DNA from: Tragulus kanchil
Lineage: Eukaryota; Chordata; Mammalia; Artiodactyla; Tragulidae
NCBI GenBank assembly: GCA_022376925.1
Contig: JAIOJX010000006.1
Location: 60,411,394-60,475,393, forward strand
DNA: 64,000 nt
Direction of reading: 5' to 3'
Part shown: positions 22,897-35,886 of the stretch, one piece after another
Numbering within the stretch: position 1 is the first letter of the stretch
Layout: each line of letters starts with the position of its first letter
Translations under genes and position numbers: made by a program
Notes under the pieces: generated by a model
What the model was told of the DNA's origin: nothing
Seen by the model: the letters and a program-made list of their open reading frames with translations, nothing else
The model's database searches: none

Positions 22897-25139
22897 TTCA
22901 TAAGTGAAATGGACATTCTTTTTTGTAAAACCATGTTTGACCTTTGTTATGAGTGTAGCATTACATTCAAGAATAATTTAATAGTTATCCTTCCTTTCCT
23001 ATGCATTAAAAAATATTCAATGTGAGTGCAATTGTCTGCTCCTTAAATATGTGAATGAATTTCTTTCTTCATTTATTAGTCTCTACCACAGTCATATGAA
23101 AAACTGGTATTGCATTACTATTTTATATGTATATTTTGAACTGTGAGTGAAATCAAGTAGCACGAACTCTCTTGTCTTTGATTTCTTTCACTCAGTATTA
23201 TATCTGAGAAATTTGTTCATGCTGTTTCATTCATCAGTAGTTTATTCTTTCACATTACTGTGCAATTTCTAATTATATGAATATGAACTTTTCCAATGTT
23301 GGCTATTATCTTGTAAGATTGTTTTCAATATTAAAAATAACATGCTTTGAAAATTTTGTTTTTCAGTATATAACACACTCTATTCGTGCATTTATTATTC
23401 AACCTATCTGCACTTATCATCAATATTTTTTCTCAAGGTATGCTCAGAAGTGTAATTGCAGGCTCATTACAAAGCTGAAACATTGTTTTAGAAACAGATT
23501 ATTTAATATTAGACTACAACAGTTGATTTGCAGTGTTTTAGTTTCAGAAGTAAAACAGAGTGATTTTGTCACACGTATACAAATATCTATTTTTTCAAAT
23601 AAATTTCCCATTTAGGTTTTTACAGAATATTAAGCAGAGTTCCTTTACTATATAGTAAAGTCTGATTGACTATACATTCTAAATACAGTGGTATGTACAA
23701 TACAATCCCAAACTCCAAATCTGTCCCTCCCCCACACCTTTTCCTTTTGGAAACCATAAATTCACTGTTTAAGTCTTTGAGGTTTTTTTTTTTTTTTTTT
23801 TTGTAAATAAGTTGATTTGCATCATTTTATAGATTCTGCATATAGGGGGTATCATATGATATTTGTCTTTTCTCTGTCTTACTTAGTATCATAATCTTAG
23901 ATGCATCCATATTTGTGCAAATGACATTGCTGCATTCTTTTGAATGACTGAATAATAGTGCATTGTAAACATGTACATCTTTTATCCATTTTTAATCTTA
24001 GGAATGCATCGCATATTGTGCTGAACACTGGAAGTGTCAGGTGCTTCATAAGTGAAATGGACATTCTTTTTTGTAAAACCATGTTTGACCTTTGTTATGA
24101 GTGTAGCATTACATTCAAGAATAATTTAATAGTTATCCTTCCTTTCCTATGCATTAAAAAATATTCAATGTGAGTGCAATTGTCTGCTCCTTAAATATGT
24201 GAATGAATTTCTTTCTTCATTTATTAGTCTCTACCACAGTCATATGAAAAACTGGTATTGCATTACTATTTTATATGTATATTTTGAACTGTGAGTGAAA
24301 TCAAGTAGCACAAACTCTCTTGTCTTTGATTTCTTTCACTCAGTATTATATCTGAGAAATTTGTTCATGCTGTTTCATTCATCAGTAGTTTATTCTTTCA
24401 CATTACTGTGCAATTTCTAATTATATGAATATGAACTTTTCCAATGTTGGCTATTATCTTGTAAGATTGTTTTCAATATTAAAAATAACATGCTTTGAAA
24501 ATTTTGTTTTTCAGTATATAACACACTCTATTCGTGCATTTATTATTCAACCTATCTGCACTTATCATCAATATTTTTTCTCAAGGTATGCTCAGAAGTG
24601 TAATTGCAGGCTCATTACAAAGCTGAAACATTGTTTTAGAAACAGATTATTTAATATTAGACTACAACAGTTGATTTGCAGTGTTTTAGTTTCAGAAGTA
24701 AAACAGAGTGATTTTGTCACACGTATACAAATATCTAGTTTTTCAAATAAATTTCCCATTTAGGTTTTTACAGAATATTAAGCAGAGTTCCTTTACTATA
24801 TAGTAAAGTCTGATTGACTATACATTCTAAATACAGTGGTATGTACAATACAATCCCAAACTCCAAATCTGTCCCTCCCCCACACCTTTTCCTTTTGGAA
24901 ACCATAAATTCACTGTTTAAGTCTTTGAGGTTTTTTTTTTTTTTTTTTTTTGTAAATAAGTTGATTTGCATCATTTTATAGATTCTGCATATAGGGGGTA
25001 TCATATGATATTTGTCTTTTCTCTGTCTTACTTAGTATCATAATCTTAGATGCATCCATATTTGTGCAAATGACATTGCTGCATTCTTTTGAATGACTGA
25101 ATAATAGTGCATTGTAAACATGTACATCTTTTTTTATCC
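22897..25139 (+). repeat. Direct duplication D8, period 1148
   Basis: Unit 22897-about 23990 and unit 24045-about 25139. Interior differences are few: CACGAACT against CACAAACT, TCTATTTTTT against TCTAGTTTTT, and a T-run longer by about 2. Between them 23991-24044 is a compressed imitation of later L1 sequence (25145-25240), ending in GGTGCTTC. Confidence 0.95.
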
Positions 25140-26726
25140 ATCTTCTCTTAATGGTCTTCCATGGACTTTCAAGGTTGCTTCCATATCCTGGTCACTGTAC
25201 CTAGTGCTGCAATGAACACTGGAGTGCAGGTGCTTCTTAAAATTATGTTTCTCTCTGGGCACACGTTCAGGAGTGGGGTTGCTCTCTCATACAGAAGTTC
25301 TATTTTTACTTTTTGAAGGAATCTTCATATTGTTCTCCATAGCGGTTGTGCAAATTTATATTTCCAACAACAGTGTAGTAGGGTTGCATTTGCTCCATAC
25401 CCTCATTTGTTGTTTATAGACTTTTTGATGATGGTCATTCTGTTTGTTTTAAAGTGATAACTCATTATAATTTTGATTTGCATTTTTCTAATAATTAGCA
25501 ATGATGTGCCCTGCCCTTGTTGAAGTGTCTCTTGATCATTGTATGTTTTTTTTTGGAGAAATGTCTATGTAAATTTCCACTCTTTTTTTTATAGTTTATT
25601 TGTTTATATAGAACCACAGGAACCATTTATAAATTTAGGAGATTAATCTCTTGTCAGTTGTCTCATTTTGAAAATATATTCTTCCATTTTGCATGATGTA
25701 TTTTCATTTTCTTTATGGGTTTATTTGTTTTGCAAAACAGTTTGAGTTTAACCAGATTCCATTTCTTTATATTTGTTTTTATTTCCATTACTCTAGAGGT
25801 GACTTGAAAAGTTTTTGCTACAATTTAAATCAGTGTCTTTTGTCTATGTTTCCTTCTAAATCATTTATTGTATATGGTATTACATTTAAGTCTTCAACTA
25901 CATTTAATCTTAGCCAAAAGTTCAAGAAATGATAAGTCTTTAATCTATTTATATTTATATGCAAGTCTTTAATACGTGTCAGTGTATGGTGTTAAAGAAT
26001 GTTCACCTTTTATCCTTTTATGTACAGTTGTCTAGTTTTCCCAGCACCATTTATTGAAGAGACTGTCTTTTCTCCATTGCAAAATCTTACCCCTTTGTTA
26101 TAGATTAATTGGTCATAGGTATGTGGGGATATTTCTGGGCTTTCTATTCTGTCCTATTGATTTATATTTCTGTTTTTGTGCAGGTATCATACTATTCTGA
26201 TGGCTGTAGCTTTGTAGTTAGTATAGTCTGAAGTCAGAGAGCTTGATTCCTTCATCTCTATTTTGATTCCACAATACTGTTTTGGCTAATAAAAGTCTTT
26301 TGTGTTTCCGTACAAATTTTCAAATGTTCAATCCGAGCTTTGTAAAAAAATTCCATTGATAATTTGATAGGAATTGCATCTGCAGATTTCCTTCAGGAGT
26401 ATAGTCATTTTCACAATATTGATTCTTCCAGTTGAAGAAGATCTTTCAACCTTTTTTGATCATCTTGAATTTATATCATCGGTCTCTGATAGCCTTTGGT
26501 GTACAGATATTTTTGCTCCTTTGGTAAACTTATTCCTAGGTATTTCACTATTTTCATGCAATGGTAAATAGAATTCAAATTTCATTTTCTGATATTTTCT
26601 TGTTAGTGTATTTCAATGCAAAAGATTTCAGTGTATTAATTTTGTTTCCTGCAATTTTATCATATTATTTAATGAGCTCTAGTATTTTTCTGGTAGCATC
26701 TTTAGGATTTTCTGTGTATAATGTTG

Positions 26727-26945
26727 AACTTCCTAGGTGGTGCTAGTGGTAAAGAACCCACCTGCCAATGAAAGAGACAAAAAAAGAAGTAGGTTCAGTC
26801 TCTGGTTGGGAAGATTCCCTGGAGGAGGACATGACAGTCCACGCCAGTTTTCTTTCCTAGAGAAACCCCATGGAGAGAGGAGCCTAGCAGGCTACAGTGC
26901 ATAGGGATGCAAAGAGTGAGACATGACTGAAGCAATTTAGCACAC
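26727..26945 (+). mobile_element. Bov-tA SINE inside older L1
   Basis: GAACTTCCTAGGTGGTGC, GTGGTAAAGAACCCACCTGC, GGAAGATTCCCTGGAGGAGG, GAGGAGCCTAGCAGGCTACAG and GAGACATGACTGAAGCAATT. It is complete from the tRNA-like head to the tail. Copies through duplication lie at 27849-28067 and 28956-29174. Confidence 0.9.
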
Positions 26946-27848
26946 ATGTAGCACACGTGAACTATCCCGTGACAGTTGTACTTCTTTTCCAGTATATGGT
27001 ATTACATTTAAGTCTTCAACTACATTTAATCTTAGCCAAAAGTTCAAGAAATGATAAGTCTTTAATCTATTTATATTTATATGCAAGTCTTTAATACGTG
27101 TCAGTGTATGGTGTTAAAGAATGTTCACCTTTTATCCTTTTATGTACAGTTGTCTAGTTTTCCCAGCACCATTTATTGAAGAGACTGTCTTTTCTCCATT
27201 GCAAAATCTTACCCCTTTGTTATAGATTAATTGGTCATAGGTATGTGGGGATATTTCTGGGCTTTCTATTCTGTCCTATTGATTTATATTTCTGTTTTTG
27301 TGCAGGTATCATACTATTCTGATGGCTGTAGCTTTGTAGTTAGTATAGTCTGAAGTCAGAGAGCTTGATTCCTTCATCTCTATTTTGATTCCACAATACT
27401 GTTTTGGCTAATAAAAGTCTTTTGTGTTTCCGTACAAATTTTCAAATGTTCAATCCGAGCTTTGTAAAAAAATTCCATTGATAATTTGATAGGAATTGCA
27501 TCTGCAGATTGCCTTCAGGAGTATAGTCATTTTCACAATATTGATTCTTCCAGTTGAAGAAGATCTTTCAACCTTTTTTGATCATCTTGAATTTATATCA
27601 TCGGTCTCTGATAGCCTTTGGTGTACAGATATTTTTGCTCCTTTGGTAAACTTATTCCTAGGTATTTCACTATTTTCATGCAATGGTAAATAGAATTCAA
27701 ATTTCATTTTCTGATATTTTCTTGTTAGTGTATTTCAATGCAAAAGATTTCAGTGTATTAATTTTGTTTCCTGCAATTTTATCATATTATTTAATGAGCT
27801 CTAGTATTTTTCTGGTAGCATCTTTAGGATTTTCTGTGTATAATGTTG

Positions 27849-28067
27849 AACTTCCTAGGTGGTGCTAGTGGTAAAGAACCCACCTGCCAATGAAAGAGAC
27901 AAAAAAAGAAGTAGGTTCAGTCTCTGGTTGGGAAGATTCCCTGGAGGAGGACATGACAGTCCACGCCAGTTTTCTTTCCTAGAGAAACCCCATGGAGAGA
28001 GGAGCCTAGCAGGCTACAGTGCATAGGGATGCAAAGAGTGAGACATGACTGAAGCAATTTAGCACAC
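27849..28067 (+). mobile_element. Second copy of Bov-tA SINE in older L1
   Basis: Copy of 26727-26945 at an offset of 1122 (D9). Confidence 0.9.
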
Positions 28068-28955
28068 ATGTAGCACACGTGAATATCATGTAATCCGCAG
28101 TGACAGTTGTACTTCTTTTCCAGTAAGGATTCATTTTATGTTTTTTTTTTTCCTCTAATTTCCAAACCTTTGTTGAATGAATATGGCAAGAATAGACATC
28201 CTTGTCTTGCCTTAATCTTGTAGAAAATGTTTCTGTGTTTTTAGAGTTGAGTAGGATGCTTGCCTGTGGGTTTGTCATATCTGATCTTTATTATGTTGGA
28301 TTATGTTCTCTATGCCTACTCTCTGGGGAGTTTTATCATAAGTAGGAGCTGAATTTTATCATAAGGCTTTTCTGTATATATTTAGATCATATTTTTTTCT
28401 ATTCTTCAATTTGTTAATATGATGTGTCACACTGATTTATTTGTACACTTTGAAAAAGCTTTACATCTCTAAGATAAATCTCACGATTTGAATATATGAT
28501 CCCTTTAATGCATTGTTGGCTTCAAATTGATAGTGTTTTTTGAAAATTTTTATTTCTATGTTCACTAGTGATATGGGCCTATAATTATTTTTCTTGTATC
28601 TTTGGTTTTCGTGTCAAAGTGGCAACAGCCTTTGGAATGATTTTAGAAGTCTAATTTACTGGAACAATTTCAAAAGAATAGGCATTAACTCTTCTTCAAA
28701 TGTGTGATGGAATTTGTCTGTGAAGCCATCTGGCCTTGGACATTTATTTTGGGGGAATTTTTAAAATCACAGTTTCAATTTCAGTATGTGTGTTTGGCCT
28801 GTTCATGTTTTCTTTATGTTTTAGTGACAGAAGGTTGTATTTCAATGCAAAAGATTTCAGTGTATTAATTTTGTTTCCTGCAATTTTATCATATTATTTA
28901 ATGAGCTCTAGTATTTTTCTGGTAGCATCTTTAGGATTTTCTGTGTATAATGTTG

Positions 28956-29174
28956 AACTTCCTAGGTGGTGCTAGTGGTAAAGAACCCACCTGCCAATGA
29001 AAGAGACAAAAAAAGAAGTAGGTTCAGTCTCTGGTTGGGAAGATTCCCTGGAGGAGGACATGACAGTCCACGCCAGTTTTCTTTCCTAGAGAAACCCCAT
29101 GGAGAGAGGAGCCTAGCAGGCTACAGTGCATAGGGATGCAAAGAGTGAGACATGACTGAAGCAATTTAGCACAC
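28956..29174 (+). mobile_element. Third copy of Bov-tA SINE in older L1
   Basis: Copy of 27849-28067 at an offset of 1107 (D10), so three near-identical SINE copies exist within 2.5 kb without independent insertion. Confidence 0.9.
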
Positions 29175-29724
29175 ATGTAGCACACGTGAATATCATGTAA
29201 TCCGCAGTGACAGTTGTACTTCTTTTCCAGTAAGGATTCATTTTATGTTTTTTTTTTTCCTCTAATTTCCAAACCTTTGTTGAATGAATATGGCAAGAAT
29301 AGACATCCTTGTCTTGCCTTAATCTTGTAGAAAATGTTTCTGTGTTTTTAGAGTTGAGTAGGATGCTTGCCTGTGGGTTTGTCATATCTGATCTTTATTA
29401 TGTTGGATTATGTTCTCTCTATGCCTACTCTCTGGGGAGTTTTATCATAAGTAGGAGCTGAATTTTATCATAAGGCTTTTCTGTATATATTTAGATCATA
29501 TTTTTTTCTATTCTTCAATTTGTTAATATGATGTGTCACACTGATTTATTTGTACACTTTGAAAAAGCTTTACATCTCTAAGATAAATCTCACGATTTGA
29601 ATATATGATCCCTTTAATGCATTGTTGGCTTCAAATTGATAGTGTTTTTTGAAAATTTTTATTTCTATGTTCACTAGTGATATGGGCCTATAATTATTTT
29701 TCTTGTATCTTTGGTTTTCGTGTC

Positions 29725-32056
29725 AAAGTGGCAACAGCCTTTGGAATGATTTTAGAAGTCTAATTTACTGGAACAATTTCAAAAGAATAGGCATTAACTC
29801 TTCTTCAAATGTGTGATGGAATTTGTCTGTGAAGCCATCTGGCCTTGGACATTTATTTTGGGGGAATTTTTAAAATCACAGTTTCAATTTCAGTATGTGT
29901 GTTTGGCCTGTTCATGTTTTCTATTTTTATCTGTTTTAGTGACAGAAGGTTGTCTCTTTCTAAGAATTTGTCCATTTCTTCTATGTTGTCCATTTTATTG
30001 GTATACAGATGCTTATAGTATTCCTTTGTATTTCTGTGGTATCCATAGCAACTTCTATTTTTTTGTCTCTCATTTTATTGAGTTGAATCCACTCTTCTTT
30101 TTTTCCTTAGGAGAAAAACTGTCTTTGTGGCCCAGTATATGACCAATCTTGCAGACTGTTCCACACACATTTGAAAAGAATGTGTATTCTATTTTTTTTT
30201 ATTGGAATGCTTTATAAATAACAACTAAGTATGATAGGATCTAATACATCATTTAAGGCCTGTGTAACCTTATTGGCTTTCTGTCTGGATGACCTGTCTA
30301 CAGAAGAAAGCGGGGTTTTAAAGTCATCATTAATACTGTGTTACTATTGATTTCTCTTCTTATTGCTATTAGTATTTACCTTATATATTGAGGTGCTTAA
30401 ATGCTGGGTGCATACATATTTACAAATGGCATATTTTCTTCTTGGCTCCATCCCTTGATCATTACATAGTGTCCTTTTTTTTTTCCTCCTGTAATTCTTT
30501 ATGATAAATCTATTTTGTGTATTGGTGCTCCAACTTTAATTTTTATTTTCAAGAAATATTGCCTTCTATTCCTTCACTTTCATGTATGTGTCCATAGATC
30601 TGAAATGGGTCTCTCGTAGACAGCATATGTATGGATTTTTCTTTTGTAACCATTCAGGAAGTCTAGGTCTTTTGGTTGGAGCACTTAACCATATATAATA
30701 ATTATCATTATGTTCTTAATGCCATTTTAATTGCTTTAGATTTGCTTTTGTAGTTTTCTTTTTCTCCTATTCCTATCTTCCTTACTTCACTTTTGAATTA
30801 ATCACAAGTAAAGAAACTTTAATATTGAGTCCAGATTCCATGTTTTTTGTATGTATCTATTGTAGAGTTTTGACTTTTTTGATTATATAATTTTTTCTTG
30901 TAAAGTGGCAACAGCCTTTGGAATGATTTTAGAAGTCTAATTTACTGGAACAATTTCAAAAGAATAGGCATTAACTCTTCTTCAAATGTGTGATGGAATT
31001 TGTCTGTGAAGCCATCTGGCCTTGGACATTTATTTTGGGGGAATTTTTAAAATCACAGTTTCAATTTCAGTACGTGTGTTTGGCCTGTTCATGTTTTCTA
31101 TTTTTATCTGTTTTAGTGACAGAAGGTTGTCTCTTTCTAAGAATTTGTCCATTTCTTCTATGTTGTCCATTTTATTGGTATACAGATGCTTATAGTATTC
31201 CTTTGTATTTCTGTGGTATCCATAGCAACTTCTATTTTTTTGTCTCTCATTTTATTGAGTTGAATCCACTCTTCTTTTTTTCCTTAGGAGAAAAACTGTC
31301 TTTGTGGCCCAGTATATGACCAATCTTGCAGACTGTTCCACACACATTTGAAAAGAATGTGTATTCTATTTTTTTTTATTGGAATGCTTTATAAATAACA
31401 ACTAAGTATGATAGGATCTAATACATCATTTAAGGCCTGTGTAACCTTATTGGCTTTCTGTCTGGATGACCTGTCTACAGAAGAAAGCGGGGTTTTAAAG
31501 TCATCATTAATACTGTGTTACTATTGATTTCTCTTCTTATTGCTATTAGTATTTACCTTATATATTGAGGTGCTTAAATGCTGGGTGCATACATATTTAC
31601 AAATGGCATATTTTCTTCTTGGCTCCATCCCTTGATCATTACATAGTGTCCTTTTTTTTTTCCTCCTGTAATTCTTTATGATAAATCTATTTTGTGTATT
31701 GGTGCTCCAACTTTAATTTTTATTTTCAAGAAATATTGCCTTCTATTCCTTCACTTTCATGTATGTGTCCATAGATCTGAAATGGGTCTCTCGTAGACAG
31801 CATATGTATGGATTTTTCTTTTGTAACCATTCAGGAAGTCTAGGTCTTTTGGTTGGAGCACTTAACCATATATAATAATTATCATTATGTTCTTAATGCC
31901 ATTTTAATTGCTTTAGATTTGCTTTTGTAGTTTTCTTTTTCTCCTATTCCTATCTTCCTTACTTCACTTTTGAATTAATCACAAGTAAAGAAACTTTAAT
32001 ATTGAGTCCAGATTCCATTTTTTTTTTTGTATGTATCTATTGTAGAGTTTTGACTT
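29725..32056 (+). repeat. Direct duplication D11, period 1177
   Basis: Unit 29725-about 30876 and unit 30902-about 32056. A T-rich filler (30877-30901) lies at the join. There is one interior substitution (CAGTATGTGTG against CAGTACGTGTG) and T-run differences near 32020. The start overlaps D10, making a third partial copy of 28618-28830. Confidence 0.95.
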
Positions 32057-33365
32057 GTGATTATGATGAGGGTTTGATATACCATTTATATAAAATGGTA
32101 TATATATAATATATAAACAACATCGTTTTAAGTTGCTGGTTAAATTAGAAGTAATTTCAAATGCATTTCCAGTATCCTGCCTTCATACCCTCCTTTTCTC
32201 ACAATTGCTAGATTTGATACTATAGATTTTTTTTGTAGATTAATGCCTTTCTTTACTGTGTGCTTGCTTCTATCAAAGAAGCTTTCCATTTATAATTATC
32301 TGCTTCTATATGGTCTTTCATTTGTCATCTATAGAATTTAGCATTTGTTAAAAAACTGATCTGGTGATGCCAAATTATCTTATCTTTTGTTTGTAGTTTT
32401 TGACTTCCCCATCAAATCTGAATGAGAACAGTTCTGGGTAGAGTATTCTTGGTTGTAGGATTTTCCACTTAACTGCTATAAGTATATCATGCCATTCCTC
32501 TCTAGCCTGCAGTGTTTCTGCTGAAAAATCAGCTGATAACCTTATGGGAGTTTCCTTATATATTATTTGTAGCTTTTATTATTTCTTGTCTTTAACTTTT
32601 GTCAATTTGATTACTTGTCTTGGAATGTTCTCCCATGGGTTTATATTCTCAGGGACGCTTTGTGCTTTTTTGAATGAGAGTGACTGTTTCCTGTCCCATG
32701 GTAAGTAATTTTTCAGCTATTATGTCTTCAAATATTTCTTTAGGTCCTTTTTTTTTCTCTTCCCTTTCTGGAAACCCTATAATGCAAAAGTGATTGCATT
32801 TAATGCTGCCTCAGAGATTTCTTAGATTGCCTCCATTTCTATTTATTATTTTTTTCATTTATTCTGTTGCCAGCAGTGATTTCTATCACTCTGTCTTCTA
32901 ATTAATTTATCTGTTCTTCTGCCTCAGCTAGTTTAATTTTGAGCATTTTTACTTATGTTTTTCATTTCAATTCTTGTATTGGTCATGTCTTTTTTTATGT
33001 GTGTGATTTAGTTTTCCTAGGTATTTGTTACAGATTTTATCTATCTTCTTGATCCTTGCCTCCATTGTTTACTGCAAGATCTTGGATCATCTTTGTTATT
33101 ATTACTCTGAACTTTTGGGGGGATACATTGCCTATCTGCATTTCACTTAATTTCTCTTCTGGAGTTTCTTATTCCTTCATCTGAGACTTATTCCTCTATC
33201 ATCTTCTTTTGTCTAAATTTTTGTGATTGTACTTTCTGTTCTGCAGAACACAAACTTGCAGTTTACCTTGATTCTGCTATCTGTCCTCTGATAGATGCGG
33301 CTTCCTAAGGGGCAATGCAGATTTCTGATAAGAGAAACTGCTTTACATTCACTTGTGGGTAGAGT

Positions 33366-35642
33366 TAGGTTTTGTTCCTTTATTGGATGGACTTGTGTCA
33401 AGGGGTGTGATTGGAGGGCTGTGGGCTCAGGAAGGCTTTCAAAACTTGTCTGCTAATGGGGAGGGACTGTGCTTTTCTCCTGTTGGCTGATTGACCTGAG
33501 GCATCTGAGCATAGCAGACTCTGGGGTGTTTGGTGGACCAGGTCTTAAGGAAATAGCAGCTACTAGTGCCCTTACAATGAGCTATTGCTGACTCTGTCTA
33601 TGCTTGGTCCTCCAATACTAGCAGATAGACCCAGCCCAGTTTTTGATGAGATCCCTGTTTTTTTCCCAGTGTCATAGTGCACTGAAGGTCTTGCATGATC
33701 CTTCTAAGAGTGATGTTTCTGTTTCCCCTAGTCTTATGAAATTCCTGTGAATATACCCATACAAATCAAAACCAGACTTTTCTGGAGTTTCTCCTCTTAT
33801 TGCCCAGCCCTTATGAAGGGGAGCCTGATGTGGAGCTCAGAACTTTGACTCCAATGGGAGAACCTTTGCAGTATAAGTACTTTCCAGTTTGTGTGTCACC
33901 TACCTAGTAGATATGATATTTGGTTTTATTTTGATTGTGCTTCTCTTGCCATTTCATTGTGACTTTTCCCTTATCTTTTGATGTAAGGGATACTTTTTGG
34001 TAGCTTCCTGTATATTTCGCCCATGGTTATTCAACAATTAGCTATGATTATGATGTTTTCGAAAAAGCGATGTGCTCATGTCCATCAACTCCAACATCTT
34101 GTCTCTGCTCCCCTTGATGTATATTAATAGATACTGGTCAAAGAGCATTTGAAAGTCATGACACTGCTTTCATTTTCTAGTGGCAGAATATGAGGATTCT
34201 AGATATTCTGCTAATATTTTTACTGTATATCTTTATTTTTTTACTTTTAGTCAATTCCTGTGTTTTTTCTACTGTAGTTTTAGTCAAAATTCTCATTAAT
34301 TATCAACAACTTTATATCATCACACATTTATTGGAATATAGGTAGATCGATAGATAGATAGATTAGGCTGTATTTCTTCACCTTTCTTATTTAACTTCAG
34401 CGCAGAGTATATCATGTGAAATGCTGGATGACTCACAAGCTGGAATCAAGATTTCCAGGAGAAATGTAACATACGGCAACGATACCTCTTGAATGGCAGA
34501 AAGTTAAGGTTTTGTTCCTTTATTGGATGGACTTGTGTCAAGGGGTGTGATTGGAGGGCTGTGGGCTCAGGAAGGCTTTCAAAACTTGTCTGCTAATGGG
34601 GAGGGACTGTGCTTTTCTCCTGTTGGCTGATTGACCTGAGGCATCTGAGCATAGCAGACTCTGGGGTGTTTGGTGGACCAGGTCTTAAGGAAATAGCAGC
34701 TACTAGTGCCCTTACAATGAGCTATTGCTGACTCTGTCTATGCTTGGTCCTCCAATACTAGCAGATAGACCCAGCCCAGTTTTTGATGAGATCCCTGTTT
34801 TTTTCCCAGTGTCATAGTGCACTGAAGGTCTTGCATGATCCTTCTAAGAGTGATGTTTCTGTTTCCCCTAGTCTTATGAAATTCCTGTGAATATACCCAT
34901 ACAAATCAAAACCAGACTTTTCTGGAGTTTCTCCTCTTATTGCCCAGCCCTTATGAAGGGAGCCTGATGTGGAGCTCAGAACTTTGACTCCAATGGGAGA
35001 ACCTTTGCAGTATAAGTACTTTCCAGTTTGTGTGTCACCTACCTAGTAGATATGATATTTGGTTTTATTTTGATTGTGCTTCTCTTGCCATTTCATTGTG
35101 ACTTTTCCCTTATCTTTTGATGTAAGGGATACTTTTTGGTAGCTTCCTGTATATTTCGCCCATGGTTATTCAACAATTAGCTATGATTATGATGTTTTCG
35201 AAAAAGCGATGTGCTCATGTCCATCAACTCCAACATCTTGTCTCTGTCTCCCTTGATGTATATTAATAGATACTGGTCAAAGAGCATTTGAAAGTCATGA
35301 CACTGCTTTCATTTTCTAGTGGCAGAATATGAGGATTCTAGATATTCTGCTAATATTTTTACTGTATATCTTTATTTTTTTACTTTTAGTCAATTCCTGT
35401 GTTTTTTCTACTGTAGTTTTAGTCAAAATTCTCATTAATTATCAACAACTTTATATCATCACACATTTATTGGAATATAGGTAGATCGATAGATAGATAG
35501 ATTAGGCTGTATTTCTTCACCTTTCTTATTTAACTTCAGCGCAGAGTATATCATGTGAAATGCTGGATGACTCACAAGCTGGAATCAAGATTTCCAGGAG
35601 AAATGTAACATACGGCAACGATACCTCTTGAATGGCAGAAAG
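33366..35642 (+). repeat. Direct duplication D12, period 1139-1140
   Basis: Unit 33366-34503 and unit 34506-35642. Differences are GAAGGGGAGCC against GAAGGGAGCC and CTCTGCTCCCC against CTCTGTCTCCC. The unit spans the 5' part of the older L1, about 200 bp of flank and a BovB fragment. Confidence 0.95.
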
Positions 35643-35690
35643 TGAAGAGGAAATAAAGAGCTTCTTGATGTGGGTGCAACAACCTAGCGT
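35508..35690 (+). mobile_element. BovB (RTE) fragment, RT-domain part
   Basis: CTTATTTAACTTCAGCGCAG, GTATATCATGTGAAATGCTGG, CACAAGCTGGAATCAAGAT and GGCAGAAAGTGAAGAGG match the order of the BovB reverse transcriptase core around the YADD motif, heavily decayed (the YADD region reads TACGGCAACGATACC). A first copy of most of it lies at 34369-34503 through D12. Confidence 0.8.
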
Positions 35691-35886
35691 GAAGGCTGAA
35701 ATACCATCTTCCAACAATAAAAGAGAGAACTCTACACATGGACATCACCAGATAGTCATTACTGAATTAAGATTGATTATATTATTTTCAGCCAAAAATG
35801 GAGATATAAGTAGAAACAAGGAGCTGACAGTTGTTCACATCATGAACTCTTCATTGCAAAATTCAGATTTAAATAGAAGAAAGTAG
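35632..35886 (+). pseudogene. BovB fusion frame: RT remnant joined to endonuclease remnant
   Basis: The 84-residue frame begins with MAESEEEIKSF, which belongs downstream of YADD in BovB RT. About 50 bases later it changes to GHHQIVITELRLIILFSAKNG and ELTVVHIMNSSLQNSDLN, which belongs to the end of the BovB endonuclease domain. In a normal BovB the endonuclease precedes the RT, so the order here is reversed and two separate BovB pieces must abut. I do not regard it as an expressed gene. Confidence 0.7.

Larger units (their letters stand above)
18780..23615 (-). mobile_element. Degenerate old L1 fragments, minus strand, interrupted by SINEs
   Basis: Several blocks read as the complement of ancient L1 ORF2: 18780-19255 (GACCATTTTCCTGTTGATG, GACCAGGTTTATTTATC), 21100-21620 (GATCAATTTTGAATATTTCC, CTTTCTATTCTGACC, a TAGGGGTGGTTCC segment) and 22700-23615 (CTTTCACTCAGTATTATATC, CATGCTGTTTCATTCATCAG, GGTATGCTCAGAAGTG). 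Gaps are filled by CHR and Bov-tA SINEs, and the region is inflated by D6, D7 and D8. Divergence is high, so boundaries and subfamily are uncertain. Confidence 0.55.
25870..28125 (+). repeat. Direct duplication D9, period 1122
   Basis: Unit 25870-about 26994 and unit 26992-about 28125. Interior difference: GATTTCCTTC (26387) against GATTGCCTTC (27509). Near the end, unit one has GAACTATCCCGTGACAG where unit two has GAATATCATGTAATCCGCAG. Confidence 0.95.
27729..29953 (+). repeat. Direct duplication D10, period 1107
   Basis: Unit 27729-28835 and unit 28836-29953. The end of unit one is shortened (TTTTCTTTATGTTTTAGTG against TTTTCTATTTTTATCTG... at 29918). A CT dinucleotide is added at 29413-29420. 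The first unit overlaps the second unit of D9 by about 400 bp. Confidence 0.95.
23620..34115 (-). mobile_element. Near full-length older L1, minus strand, inflated by duplications
   Basis: The complement reads from a 5' end at about 34113 (GGGGAGCAGAGACAAGATG, like the usual L1 5' start) through 5'UTR, ORF1 region (about 32350-33230), ORF2 (about 25150-32050) and 3'UTR to about 23620. The 3'UTR carries the complement of an L1 3' end (TAGTAAAGTCTGATTGACTA, CTGTCCCTCCCCCACACC). It spans about 10.5 kb. Subtracting D8 to D11 and one Bov-tA leaves roughly 5.7-5.9 kb, a normal full-length L1. All reading frames are broken, and divergence from the two younger L1 copies is clear. Confidence 0.82.

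Noticed and set aside
29813..30142. 109-codon frame repeated at 30990-31319
   Set aside because: Antisense of the older L1 ORF2, duplicated by D11.
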